Assembly (NCBI RefSeq): GCF_932276165.1
Contig: NC_063983.1
Span: 9,183,501 to 9,247,500, forward strand
Source of the DNA: Plutella xylostella
Lineage: Eukaryota; Arthropoda; Insecta; Lepidoptera; Plutellidae
DNA length: 64,000 nucleotides
Direction: 5' to 3'
In this document: positions 34,096 to 45,232 of the stretch, piece after piece
How positions within the stretch are numbered: the first letter of the stretch is position 1
Layout: the number at the start of each line of letters is the position of its first letter
Program-made: the position numbers and the translations under genes
The notes under the pieces: generated by a model
Databases searched by the model: none
Told to the model about the DNA's origin: nothing
What the model saw: only the letters and a program-made list of their open reading frames with translations

Positions 34096-34329
34096 GACTC
34101 TGAGCGCAGAGGCAGTGTGTCATGAGGGGTCGATTTAATACAGACTAGCTTTTACTGTCTAAAGGGGATTGATATTCGATGGATTGACGCTATGCTACCT
34201 TCTTCTTTGTAATATGTGCTTTGTGTTTGAGTAAGTTATAGTTATAAGTTACATACCAATATGTGTTTGTTAATAAATAAATAAATAAATAAACTACAAA
34301 GTTACTGTTCTAATGTCATTACTTATTTA

Positions 34330-34541
34330 CAGTGCCACAAACTTATCTGTTCCGGTGACAGCTCACATAACTGTCTAATATTTCTTAATTCTATAAGATT
34401 TTAAGTTTGCTCGTATTGTTAATTCGCTCTTGCGGTGTTAATAAACCCATCTAATCTTTTACAATAAACAATTCATAATAAGTAATGAGATATGGATCAA
34501 TTTAGTTCGCTCTCACCGGAACAGATAAGTTTGTCGCACTG
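34330..34541. mobile_element. TA-flanked MITE, CAGTGCCACAAACTTATCTG family, copy 2
   Basis: Complete ends with TA at 34328-34329 and 34542-34543. The body is inverted relative to copy 1. An (AAAT)n run lies just upstream at about 34273. Confidence 0.8.
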
Positions 34542-34697
34542 TATATAATTTTGATCTCACGTGGTAATATGTAGAATATGTTAAGAGCTTATAATTTCTT
34601 CCCAAACCTAGCAATTTTATTAACAATCTCAGCAGCTATGTCTTTCTGACTCATCTGACGTAACTTGTATGTATCTGACAGATATTTGTCAAATAAG

Positions 34698-35634
34698 TAG
34701 GGATGGGCCGAAATTCGGTAGACATTCGGTTGAACCGAACTTCGGCAGGTTTAACCGAACTTCGGTATTCGGCCGAAATTCGGTTCAAATGCCGAACATT
34801 CGGCACATCTTCTTGTACAATTTTGTATGAAATACATTGTGGAATTTTGATTGCAACGTTTGTGTTAGCGGGTGTTTCTAACCGTAATGCATGGCCACTT
34901 TTTGTACCGCTTTGAAATCGCGAAAAACACAGCTGTTTCATAGTAAAGTTAAATACTTATACGTGATTAAGTAGGAAGCACTTGCTCGGCCAAAAAAAAG
35001 AGAAAACTTTTTTCTACGACCTACTAAATATTATCCAAACTCCATGATTTTTTTGAATGTTCACCGACATAATGAATTAAGTAGTAGGTTTATAGTTTTT
35101 TCTTTTTTCTAAATTTGCTAAAGATTCAAACTTTTTTAGGCACCTCAAATAACGTAATTATTGCCATCAAAACTGTGTCTGGAATTTTGTACAATACCTA
35201 TGTAAGATTGTATGAAAGTAGTTTGGTCAACTGTGTGTGGAATCAAGTCATTGCTGAACAAAAACAATGTATTTAAAAAAAACATCAAAAACAAAGATTT
35301 TTTTTTAAGTACTTCAAAAACCGTTTTCTTCCTAAATTAAAATTTAACCAAGAAAAGTACATATTGTCAGTCGCGAACTGCATTGATCTTGGGGCATGAA
35401 TGCACAAGTGATACCAAATGTTTCCCTAAATATCTATTTCCCTAGGTATACATCCCTCTTGACAAACGAAAATTTATAAAACAGCTGTATTTGGATGTCA
35501 GCGACAATTTATGAAGTTGTTCAGTATTTTGGGTACATTTCCCTGCCAATAACAAAAGTAAAAAAATACCGAATGTTCGGCCGAACTTCGGCCGAAGCCG
35601 AACTTCGGTTCAAACCACATTCGGCCCATCACTA
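34698..35634. mobile_element. hAT-type non-autonomous element
   Basis: Flanked by the 8-bp direct repeat CAAATAAG (34690-34697 and 35635-35642). The ends TAGGGATGGGCCGAA and TTCGGCCCATCACTA are inverse, and both arms are full of CCGAA/TTCGG palindromes. An 8-bp duplication and a RGRGATGGGC-type end fit the hAT superfamily. No transposase domain remains in its 937 bp. Confidence 0.78.
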
Positions 35635-35642
35635 CAAATAAG

Positions 35643-36190
35643 TGATGTTGCTCATGAAATCTTTAATAGATTGTTAATTACTAATGTGTCGGTAACAGTC
35701 GTCGATTAGCCAACTGCGTGTATGTATTGTATCCATTTAGACCATCATTTGGATGAATTTTGCTGTAACTTTAAACCAAAACATTTAAGTTGAATATAAG
35801 CTTTTCAAATAAGTAGACACCCAAACCAAAATGATAAAATAAATATGTAAATCAATCTGAATAAGAAAAGTTTATATTACGGTATAATCTAATTTTAGGG
35901 AGAAGAAAAAAACGACTCTCAAAGTTGTATCCATATTCTTTCGGTAATTATGATTGAGTGAGGTTTCTTTGATTAAGTAAATAAACTTTTTTTGCTTTCT
36001 GGAGCATTCTGTCCAATTTTATTTTATATTTACAAACTCCAGGATGTTTGAAAAGGACTCCGCGTTGAATTAACTTAAGAAACGGCTTGTCTCCTTTAGA
36101 ACGACATCATACGCAATTATTCAGCCTTATCTCGGAATTTTCTCATAAAAATTCAGCAACTGGGAGCAAAATACTGACGGGAAATAAGAA
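35643..36190. other. Intron stretch without recognised feature
   Basis: AT-rich, no signal. Confidence 0.5.
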
Positions 36191-36393
36191 AATATTGGAG
36201 TTTTACCTACCATTAAAACTCTTATTATGTTTCCAGCGACATCTGAAATCCATGTTATGAGATAGCATCTCCCTTATCGTCACGCCAACTTGCAGTTTTC
36301 AAATATTCGCGCCTAAATTCCACGCTTCTCATTGGTCAAGCACTCGGGCGGCGTCCTTTCTAGCCGTCAAGTTGGTGAATTTTCCGCCATTAT
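36191..36393. repeat. DIRS left inverted terminal repeat
   Basis: The inner 150 bases (from GCGACATCTGAAATCCATG on) are the inverse of 40431-40585. The outer 50 bases differ from the right end. Confidence 0.88.
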
Positions 36394-36436
36394 ATTCCCG
36401 AATAATCATAATAATGCAGCGCCAGGTAGCGCTTGC

Positions 36437-36536
36437 TGGATTTCAGATGTCGCTGGAAACATAATAAGAGTTTTAATGGTAGGTAAAACTCCAATATTAT
36501 GTGTTCCGTAGCGACATCTGAAATCCATGTTATGAG
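36437..36536. repeat. DIRS internal complementary region
   Basis: 36437-36498 is the exact inverse of 36191-36252. 36499-36536 is the exact inverse of 40563-40600. It restores both outer ends during replication through a circular intermediate. Confidence 0.9.
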
Positions 36537-36899
36537 AAATGTCTGTTATCACCTGGCGGCTAGAGATGACGCAATAATGTGAAGTAGGTAGGTACTTTGA
36601 TCATCATCAGATATAAAGCTGTGATGAGAATCTAGGTACTAACTATGGAAATACCAATGAAATGGAGGAAACCATATTATATAATAATACTAATTTATTG
36701 GAAATAAATTGGCCATGAACCCATAGGACCTAATCACAACAAACTTAGAATAATTATGTACCTATTTAGGCATGTAATATCACATAATAATTCTGTTAAC
36801 AGAAATCAATTTTCTAAAAATATAATTATTATCACACAAAATATTCTTATCTCAATCACAATGTAACAAGAACAAGAATATAATACTAACAATAGAGTA

Positions 36900-37510
36900 T
36901 TACACAGATTCAAAATATAATGACAAGGAATGTTTGCCCTCATTAGGTTTAACAACTGGTAGCAATTCTCTTTGATAAAACTTACGAAAAGTTATCACAG
37001 ATTGCCAATTGGCTCTAGAAATAATGTCATTTACAGGTTACAGGTTCTATCCAGTTTAAGGAAGAAACAGCTGACCGTGTACTTCCTGGTGAAGCACTTA
37101 TACCGGAATCCTTAAGGCAACGTCTAATCCATCCACCAATAATAGTAGCCGAAGCTGGTTTAACTTCTCCTCTACATGTTAAAAACAATTCAGTGAGCTG
37201 TTTCCCCTCTCTCTTAATACTAGACAATTCTAATAAACGTCTTAACCAGAAAATTACATCAATATTATGATCTGCCCCCGATAACAGCTTCCAACCTGAC
37301 TGTTGAAATGAGTTGGTATCTGTTTTTGAACCAAATACAGGAATTAGGACTATACTATTACCATTGTCAATTAAATGTTCATTGTCACAACGCAGCAAAG
37401 TTAAATCATGTACCCTGAGCCTCGAGTATAATAGGAGTAAAACAGCTATTCTCTTAGTTACTTCAAACCAGTTATCTACCTGTGGAGAAGAATGTTGTAG
37501 ATATCTATGA
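36900..37510 (-). pseudogene. DIRS tyrosine recombinase, frameshifted
   Basis: Reading the minus strand from about 37460, YSRLRVHDLTLLRCDNEHL carries the first catalytic Arg, followed by GSKTD and a SPGSTRSAVSS box with the second Arg. In related recombinases the box starts with His; here a Gly stands in that position. Near 37030 the frame is lost: this frame ends in a stop, while the expected continuation (SRANWQSVITFRKFYQ, with the catalytic Tyr) is read in another frame at about 36950-37020. So the enzyme is broken. Confidence 0.75.
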
Positions 37511-37639
37511 GCACCCGTGCATCCCAGATGGGTGCTTTCATGGGCACAGGTTTTGCTACTGAAATAGCTTTTAAATCATGTTTTTCCACCGGATTCTGTG
37601 GTGTTTTTTCCTGAGAACTGATTTCACACATACTATAAA

Positions 37640-38796
37640 TAACAGATTTATGAACAAGAACCGATTTGAGGTATGCCCCAAAGGCTGAAGATCCTTTCTA
37701 CTGCTGGGCTGAGTAAATGCCACTCTGGAGTTGGTCGACCACGTGACAAGCAGTTTGCGTTGTAAGGGCCTGGAAGGTACTGTGGTATCAGCATAATGTC
37801 GAGCTCGTCAATGAGGTCCATTAGTGTCTTGGCTAGACAATGTAGGGTCAACGACCTGGTCCCTCCTTCTTTCTTGATGTAGGCCATAACTGTCCAGTTG
37901 TCGTTCTAGTCTGCAGTAATACTGTTGTATGTCTGAGTGTCTTGTATTTCATTCTTATGGCACCTATAACAGCGAACATTTCCTTTCAATTGCAATGCCA
38001 TGACATCTGAAAACTCTCCAACTGGCCGATGACTTTGGAATCGTTTATTTGGGTTCCCTGTGCCTGGTCTGAGGCATCTGTGGCCAGGTAATATATCACT
38101 TGATGTGGTTCGTGGATCAAGGACGGGATGTGCAGATTCTGTAGCCACCACTTTAGTTCTGTTGAAACCTCTTCTGGAATCAATAACTCTGTCTGGGGGC
38201 ATAGTTTGAGTTTTTGACAGTGTCTTTGCATAAAACGGCAATGCAGCCTTCCCCGGTGGGTGATGAAGGCTGCAAAGTTGAGTTTCCCTAAGAGGCGTTG
38301 TGCCTGCTTCAGGATCCAACTGCCACATGCCAACAGACGAGTAATTGACTGTTGAATACTGTCTGTCTTTGATGGTGGGAGGGACTTGCAGTTTGCGTGT
38401 ATGTCCCAACCCACACCCAAGAAATCCAGACTTTTTGATGGAGTAATTATGGACTTTTGAAAGTTGATGATCCATCCTAAGCTTTGTAGAAGATCTATTG
38501 TTGCTCTTGTGTGTTCTAAGAGGATCTCTCTCTTTGCAGTTGCACTGACTGACAAGGCATTAATCGGCGAGATACACAATTATGTGAAATCCTCGAGTCC
38601 TGAGGGTTTTCGCTATCCAATTGGTGATTGTTGCAACCATTTGGTTTATCTGAGCAGTCATTCTTTGCGACATCTGTATATGGAAACTTATTATGTTTTC
38701 TGCTGAGGTATAATCAGTGGTGGTTTCGTAAAAACTGGGATTCGAGCTGATTTTATTAGTTTTAGTACTACAGGTGGCACCATGAGTGATTCCCAA
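37640..38796 (-). pseudogene. DIRS reverse transcriptase/RNase H, broken
   Basis: Fragments in order on the minus strand: ITNWIAKTLRTRGFHIIVYL (end of the palm; the catalytic YxDD is altered to YLAD), then after a frame change SLGWIINFQKS and LDFLGVGWDI (thumb region), YYLATDASDQ (RNase H start, near 38090), a stop, and finally AYIKKEGGTRS and LPGPYNANCLSRGRP (RNase H end, 37700-37870). The fingers and most of the palm are missing, since only about 45 bases separate this from the gag stop. Confidence 0.78.
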
Positions 38797-38841
38797 ACGT
38801 TAAGGTAGTATTGAAGGCAGCCACCTACAAACGGCTATAAG

Positions 38842-40347
38842 TCATTTATCATAAGATTTTTTGAATTTATTGTAATTGGACTTGTTTTTGTTATCGAACT
38901 TTTTGTCTCCCCCTCCTGCTTGAAAACCACGAAAGGGCCTTGGCTTATAAGACGGATGAGCAGAGTGTGAGTGTGCCGGGGGCACGGGATGTACCGACTG
39001 TAACGGCCTAACACTGCGCGCGGGTTGTCTTGTCGGCGATGTAAAGATCGATAACCCTGACCTTGAAGTCGAAGGTTGTGGTTCAGTGTTATATTTCACG
39101 GCAGCACGCTTTAACTTGTCAATACCGCCTATTTTATTGATGTACTCTGCCAGCATTACTGGATTAAATAAATATTCAGATGACGGTGGAATATTGTCTA
39201 CGCCCTGACAGATATATTTATCGCCAATAAGTTTCAAAAGTGCCCCCCTACGTGCCGCAATACCTTCGTTCCGCTTTCCGCAAATAATCTGTAATATATC
39301 CTGAGACACTAGTTTATACTTAGAATCCTTATCAAAAATTTCTTTCATTTTCGTATACAAGGTAGAAGCTGTTATCGGTTCATTGACCTTTGACGCCCAG
39401 TCAATAACATTTTGCAGTGAAGAATTAACTATTTCATTTTGAGTTAAGAATGCATTCGATAATGCTGCAATACTACGCTCCATACGAGGCCAGTTAATAA
39501 AGGAACTCGACTCGTCGACCAGGCTAGCCAATTCTTCGTTAACTTTTAAGTCTACGAACGCGGGACACGCTAAATATTTCTTTTGGGTGTCAGCATATCG
39601 CACAGACTTCCAGTCACTTTTGTTAAAGTGTTGATGTTCCACAAGTTTAGCCACTCTATGAGATGGCGCCGCCGGAACTAACGGTTCTTTTATGGAAATT
39701 GATAAATTACACACCTCGTCATTTGATTGTGGTGGAAGTAAAAATTCTTGTGGCTTTAGTTGGTTTTCCTTATTTGCACTCACTAAGTCAGATAATTGAC
39801 TTACCAGCTGCTGCGACAGAACTTCAAACCTTGTATCGAGCCCAGAAGAACTCGATGAGCAGACACGGGGGCGGGTTGTGCCCCGGCGGCGGCGGTGGCG
39901 CGGGCGCGAACGCAAGCGCGCGCGACGGCGGGACGCGCGGCGCGTGCCGCGGCGATCCCTGCGGCTGCGGCGCGCGCACTCTGATGAGCTGCTGGCCCTG
40001 CTCCTGCTGCTGCCACTCCGAGAACCATGGCTTCGGGAACTCGACGTATCTCGACGTCTCTTACGAGAGCGAGAGGGCGGCGGCAGCAGACGCGTGGGCG
40101 TGGCGGGGGCGGCGGCCGCGCCGGCCGGGCGCGGCGCCGGGCCTCCCGCCTCCTGCACTTGCGTGTTGTGTTCCTCTGGCGCGCCTGCTACGGGGGACCG
40201 CAGCATGTACACCACACACTCATTTTCTTCGGAAAGGCACGCGCCATTTTGACTTGCGGAAAACACTTCCGCGGTCGAATTGCACTCATCTGACACTGCA
40301 TCCATCTTAATTTTGGTATTTTCACACAACACGCGAGACGCGAACAA
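38842..40347 (-). CDS. DIRS gag-like protein
   Basis: An open 501-residue frame at the 5' end of the element. Residues about 85-165 are an Arg/Ser-rich tract (SRKRRRDTSSSRSHGSRSGS and onward), encoded by very GC-rich DNA, which probably binds nucleic acid. The middle (about 170-420) is a mixed helical region with WKSVRYADTQKKYLACPAF and LVSQDILQIICGKRNEGIAA, the conserved capsid-like part of DIRS gag proteins. The tail is basic with FRGFQAGGGDKKFDNKNK. Met15 (40305) is an alternative start. No zinc knuckle is seen. The frame may persist because the element is fairly young. Confidence 0.78.
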   Translation of the reverse strand: MFASRVLCENTKIKMDAVSDECNSTAEVFSASQNGACLSEENECVVYMLRSPVAGAPEEHNTQVQEAGGPAPRPAGAAAAPATPTRLLPPPSRSRKRRRDTSSSRSHGSRSGSSRSRASSSSECARRSRRDRRGTRRASRRRARLRSRPRHRRRRGTTRPRVCSSSSSGLDTRFEVLSQQLVSQLSDLVSANKENQLKPQEFLLPPQSNDEVCNLSISIKEPLVPAAPSHRVAKLVEHQHFNKSDWKSVRYADTQKKYLACPAFVDLKVNEELASLVDESSSFINWPRMERSIAALSNAFLTQNEIVNSSLQNVIDWASKVNEPITASTLYTKMKEIFDKDSKYKLVSQDILQIICGKRNEGIAARRGALLKLIGDKYICQGVDNIPPSSEYLFNPVMLAEYINKIGGIDKLKRAAVKYNTEPQPSTSRSGLSIFTSPTRQPARSVRPLQSVHPVPPAHSHSAHPSYKPRPFRGFQAGGGDKKFDNKNKSNYNKFKKSYDK

Positions 40348-40430
40348 AATCTTGTTGGAAATTTTCTAATATTTCAGTTAAAACAAGATTTTGAAAAAAC
40401 TGCAATGCGTACGACTTTAAGTTGGACGCA

Positions 40431-40603
40431 ATAATGGCGGAAAATTCACCAACTTGACGGCTAGAAAGGACGCCGCCCGAGTGCTTGACCAATGAGAAGC
40501 GTGGAATTTAGGCGCGAATATTTGAAAACTGCAAGTTGGCGTGACGATAAGGGAGATGCTATCTCATAACATGGATTTCAGATGTCGCTACGGAACACAT
40601 AAT
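40431..40603. repeat. DIRS right inverted terminal repeat
   Basis: The inverse of 36230-36393, ending GCTACGGAACACATAAT with its own outer 20 or so bases, which reappear in the internal complementary region. Confidence 0.88.
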
Positions 40604-42225
40604 AAAGTTCCCATCGCTACTTTTATCTTCATTCTAAATGCAACTTTGGGCTCTTGTCGTTAGGGTTATGTTTTGTTTGACGCGACTTGCCATAAGTTGG
40701 TCGTGTATTGTGAAGTTATAGGTCCTTGTTCTGAGAAATCGTCTCGAATGCAATATCGATAACATGTCTCTGCTTCTGCCAATAATCTACAGTGTTGGGT
40801 ACTCACGGAATTGCCGCTTGCCGCTTGGCCGTGGCAAGGCCCACCCCTGGCTTAGCGGCCATACAATCCAACATAGGCAAGAATGTATAAATATGTAAAT
40901 AAAAAAGGACTCTATGGAAAAAAAGATATCAAGTTTACATCCTGTACATCTTTTAGAACTACATACTTACTAGACCAATATGAAATGGTCTCGTTTCCAA
41001 TATTTGCTACAACATCCTAAGAAATCCGTACATTGGGTCGTTGGGTCACGTCGCATCGCAATATTTCGTCTTCAACCGTGATGTTTGAGATGCTGACAGG
41101 ATTCGGTGGCGATACGGGTCGCAACTTAACTACACCCCGTTGGACCGATGTTTACTTTCAACCTGTTTGCAGGTAATAACAATAGCTTTTGTATTTTTAT
41201 TATTATACGATAAAGGGAAAACTATTTTATTAACAGTCGTGAATCGTGAATACCATAGTTACGTGTTACTTATAAATAAAAAAGTGGTTTCCGTGGATCT
41301 ATACTAGTTTGTTTTAGGGAATGGGGTTAGGTATAATTTAGTTCAAAGAAATGTAGACGAAAGTCAAAGTCAAGCTTAAGTTAACGCAAAAACACAAGAC
41401 TCAATTTTAACATTCCCCATTTTTTGTTCACATTCCTTGTAAGGCACAAATTAGTGTGAAGGGAAGAAATTGTATGGTTGTTCTAAGAATAGTATTTCTC
41501 AATGGGTGTCCATTCATGGGAATAGCGAGCTATACAGCGTGTTTATTTTTTACACAAATTAATTCATTGGTTATTTGGAGCTCGGCCAAACCAACTTATG
41601 AACAGAACTGTACTTAAAAGTTTTGGCAAACCATTAATGGTATACCAAAAAACAAATATGTACTTTTTAACTCGCTTTTTTTACATTACTTACATAATAC
41701 TTTTATACTTTAAATATTTGCATGTGGGTGCATAGGTATATTATATATGTACCTATATTGAAATGTTGCTTACTATAACGTAAGCCTCCATTATAAATAT
41801 GCAATGTCTGCAAGATCACAATCATCCTGTATATTTCAAAAGTCCCCCAGACTCATTGGTGTGAACTCCATCTCGTACCGCCCTGTCATTATGTCTTGTT
41901 ATTCCGCGGCCATATTGGTCCGCCATGTTTTTTGTTCCATTTTTGAATCTTTAACGCATTCCTAGAATGATGGCGCCGGTGGTTTTTTGAAGGCTTGGTC
42001 GAGCAGGGGTTCGACATCAGAGATCGTATGACTGGACCCTATTTTAATGTAGTTAAATTTTACAATCGCTTGCCATAGGGATTTAATAAATGAGACAAGG
42101 TATAGATGGGTACATTTGGTCTTAATTGTAAAGTAAGTTAGGGGCTCGAGATAATTTTTCACATGTACTACCTACTCGTGTGACAACCATTTAACTAACA
42201 CTTGTAATATTGGTTCAATGGAGAC
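40604..42225. other. Intron stretch without recognised gene
   Basis: Short frames only. No terminal repeats recognised. Confidence 0.45.
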
Positions 42226-42272
42226 AACTCTCGTTCGTTCGTTCGTTCGATTAATAGTGACGCCCTGTACAT
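42226..42272. repeat. Fragment of GGGTYACTCTATA-type MITE end
   Basis: AACTCTCGTTCGTTCGTTCG followed by ATTAATAGTGACGCCCTGTA resembles the inverted end of the 19423-19560 element, with an expanded CGTT repeat. Confidence 0.5.
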
Positions 42273-42523
42273 ATTTATGTATAAAAGCTGTGCTGTGCTA
42301 AATTCGCTCAATTTATCATAAGTGTCCGTTAGTTTTCAGTGCCTTATTATGGTTAACCAATTTATTTGTACAAATATTTGCACATGTTTGTGTAAGTATG
42401 CAAATTTCTGCCAAATTAAACGTAGTATAGTGTTGGTAGCATTTTTGCGTGTTCTCTATAAACACACTTATTCGCACAACGATCTGCGCACGGGATATAT
42501 AAATATATATAATACCTATATAA

Positions 42524-42603
42524 ACACTCATGCACACCTTGTACTAGTGTACACCCTTGCGGGGTAGGCAGAGGTGCATTGCTGCACCCACTTATCGCCA
42601 GCT
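42524..42603 (-). repeat. SINE type I tail fragment
   Basis: Contains the inverse tail (CTTGCGGGGTAGGCAGAGGT, GCATTGCTGCACCCACTT) but not the tRNA-like head. Confidence 0.75.
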
Positions 42604-44609
42604 CACGGGATATCGTTTTTAATTCGGACCGGCATGAATTTCCCCGATGGTACAATACGGAACCTGATTAAACTGACTCACATTCGTGGAAATTGCTATT
42701 ATATTTCGTGACGGCGAAATATGCTATGTATACTTAGTTAAACTTCATATCTAGATCAATAGGATTGGGTCTGTTTTCATATCACCGAACACAAAGTTTT
42801 AGAGTGGGGATGTCCCACTACTGCAACGGGTGCCATTTTAATATTGCTTCTTTATCTAAGTGCGTCATACCCTCGGAAATCGACAGCATATTATTAAGAA
42901 TGTTATTCTGAACGCTTATTCTTCAGGGAGGTTAGTGAAGTAACATAAATAACCTTTTAGCAAAAGTAGGCCAAGTCTATACTAGTGTCACATACTGGTT
43001 TCTCTCCCAGGGCGTAAAGCTAATTATAGATTACTTCAATGTAAATTTTGTAATAAAAGTAAGTAGGTAAGTATAATATATAAATAAAACTTATGTAATA
43101 AATAAACTAACCCAGCTTAGTATAAATCTCATTATAAAACGCAATAACAACTTCAGAAAAGTATTTTACAAAAAAAACAACTAACTTTTGTAATTAAGCA
43201 TGAACTTGAGTTAAAGAACTAAGAAGAAATTTGCTATTTCGCACCAGCCACGGTAAGAAACTCTTCTTCAATTAAAAAAGAAAACAAAATAGTATCCGAT
43301 AGCAGAATTGTACAGTAAAGGAGCCTTTCGACTTTGTTCTTAAAATCCGGCGTCGTAAGAGTCCTATTTGGACTGTAAAAATGTTGTATTTGGCGTGGCG
43401 TGGCGTTTTTCTTCTGGACCTCCAACGTGGAGCGAGCGGCCACCAACTGGCGCTAAGCATTCAAAAATGGAACGGAAATTTATAGTTTTTTTTTTGCGGC
43501 AAAGATACTCGAGCGTAATGCCACAGTCTGGTGAAAGCGCAATTTGCCTTTTACACTTTTACGTTCTATTGCTCAGTAATAGCTCTGGGATCTTACACCT
43601 ACCTGATTGTAAGTGGAAAGCTACAACGTACGATGCCAGGCAAAGCATATATTATTTACTACATATTATAATTAAATGCGTGTTAATTTTGATAATTAAC
43701 ATAATTATCAAAATTAACACGCAGCGCAAGTCGTGTGTAACCATAAATTTAATACAACCCCGTTTATTTCGCTTGATAAATGCTCCAATATAAACGCGCT
43801 AAATTCAAATTTGCCGACTTCAAAACAGTTGAGCATCAACGCAAAACAGTAAAGTTGGGAATATTCATGTGCGGAAATGTGAGAAACAACTTAGCCCGTT
43901 ACAATAATGTGAATAAATAAACACGATTATAGGCGCAAGCGGCTCGGGAGGGACTTGACAGCATTATGACATAATGAGACGTAAAACTCGTAAAAGTGGA
44001 GTGAAATATTCATAATGGTGAAAACATGATTGGCAGAATGTTGGCACGCCTTTGCCGCTGCGGAAAAACAAAAAGTTTTGCACAATCGGTGCTTACTTAT
44101 TTCATCAAATATCTGCTGTAAGTATTATTCCACCATTTAGACATTTTAATGAACCTGTTGGTTTTTTGAATTCAAAAGTCTTAACTTCTTTACTTATTAG
44201 CAATTTAATCTGTATCACTAAAAAAATCCGTTTATAGAAAAAGCTACTTACTCGTAACCGATGCAAAACATTGTGTATCCATTTAGCGACTAATTAGTAA
44301 CTCAAAAAGCGACAAAAACTAAATATCCGGCCAAGAATTAATGAACGAGCAATGCACCACTTGAGTAAACCTTTTTTTCATCCGTTTTTGTGTCAAAAGC
44401 AAAGCGACCGACCGATATAAGCAGAAGAATAAAAAAAACTACCTGTCTACCTGTTTAAGAAGGCATCCATGGGAATGTGGTGGTTTGTTTACCGTTTTTT
44501 GCGACTTCTCATTTCGGTAGTGTTAAATGACATAAACGGGCCGGGTAATTCTTCATCCGGGTGATAAAATTAATAGAAGTAGAAGGATTTGTCGGGGATC
44601 GTTGTAAAG
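42604..44609. other. Intron stretch, one hairpin
   Basis: No gene recognised. A perfect 21-bp stem with a 5-base loop lies at 43677-43723. A 141-codon frame at 43368-43793 crosses this hairpin and shows no domain. Confidence 0.45.
43677..43723. repeat. Perfect 21-bp inverted repeat
   Basis: TGCGTGTTAATTTTGATAAT and so on is the exact inverse of the sequence ending AATTAACACGCA, loop AACAT. It is AT-rich, so less striking than the hairpin at 13208. Confidence 0.85.
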
Positions 44610-44770
44610 GTAAGCGTCCTTTCGGCATGGTATACTCAACGGACGCATCGCATTCAGTATTCTTTGTATAGAAATTCACACAAGTGCGTCCACGTCATCG
44701 ACATTGCCGACACCGTTTCTCCATATATTTATATGGAAAACTTTTTGGTACGATTCGTACGATACCGATA
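44610..44770. repeat. Dispersed repeat shared with 28441-28600
   Basis: Shares CAACGGACGCATCGCATTCA and AGAAATTCACACAAGTG and a later AGCT-containing part. Confidence 0.55.
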
Positions 44771-44898
44771 GTTGGAAGCTTGCCTTAAACAACCTGCATA
44801 ACACCCTTCTATTTCCACGGAACGTTGGAAAGCAATTGAATGCAGTGCATACCACCGGCACCGGGGTGGCAGTAAAAATTCCCCACTTGATTCACTGC

Positions 44899-45232
44899 AG
44901 GGGGTCACTCTCAAATGGACGAACTAACGAACAAAAACTTTCACGCAAGCGGCACACGGGACAGAGCAAAAACAAAATTGTTTAACAATATAGATATTAA
45001 ACAAAATTAAACTGTCCTCATTGTCTTTCGCACTACCTATCACTTTCTCCACAACGCCCAAGGTTAACTGAAAGTTAACTTTTAGCATTAAGTTCGCTTA
45101 TGTACAAATTGATTAATGTGTAATAAAGAATTTAATAACAATAATAAAATTGCAGCGCTAACTTTCGTTATATTAAGCGTGGTGTGTCGATTGCGTGACA
45201 ATTTTCCTTCGTTCGTTTAGAATGACCCCCCA
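44899..45232. mobile_element. GGGTYACTCTATA-type MITE, longer copy
   Basis: Left GGGGGTCACTCTCAAATGGA and right CGTTCGTTTAGAATGACCCC are inverse. The body differs from the other copies and has no gene. Confidence 0.6.

Larger units (their letters stand above)
36191..40603 (-). mobile_element. DIRS-type tyrosine-recombinase retrotransposon
   Basis: Inverted terminal repeats (36191-36393 and 40431-40603) share long stretches such as CATCTCCCTTATCGTCACGC. Inside, at 36437-36536, one segment is the inverse of the left extremity and the next is the inverse of the right extremity, joined head to head: the internal complementary region that defines DIRS elements. Both ends carry AAT at the join, and no longer target duplication exists, as expected for integration of a circle by a tyrosine recombinase. 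Coding order on the minus strand is gag, reverse transcriptase/RNase H, recombinase. Gag is open, the rest is broken. Confidence 0.88.

Noticed and set aside
39663..40310. 215-codon plus-strand frame and other frames over 39801-40293
   Set aside because: They are antisense or shifted readings of the GC-rich Arg/Ser tract of the DIRS gag gene.
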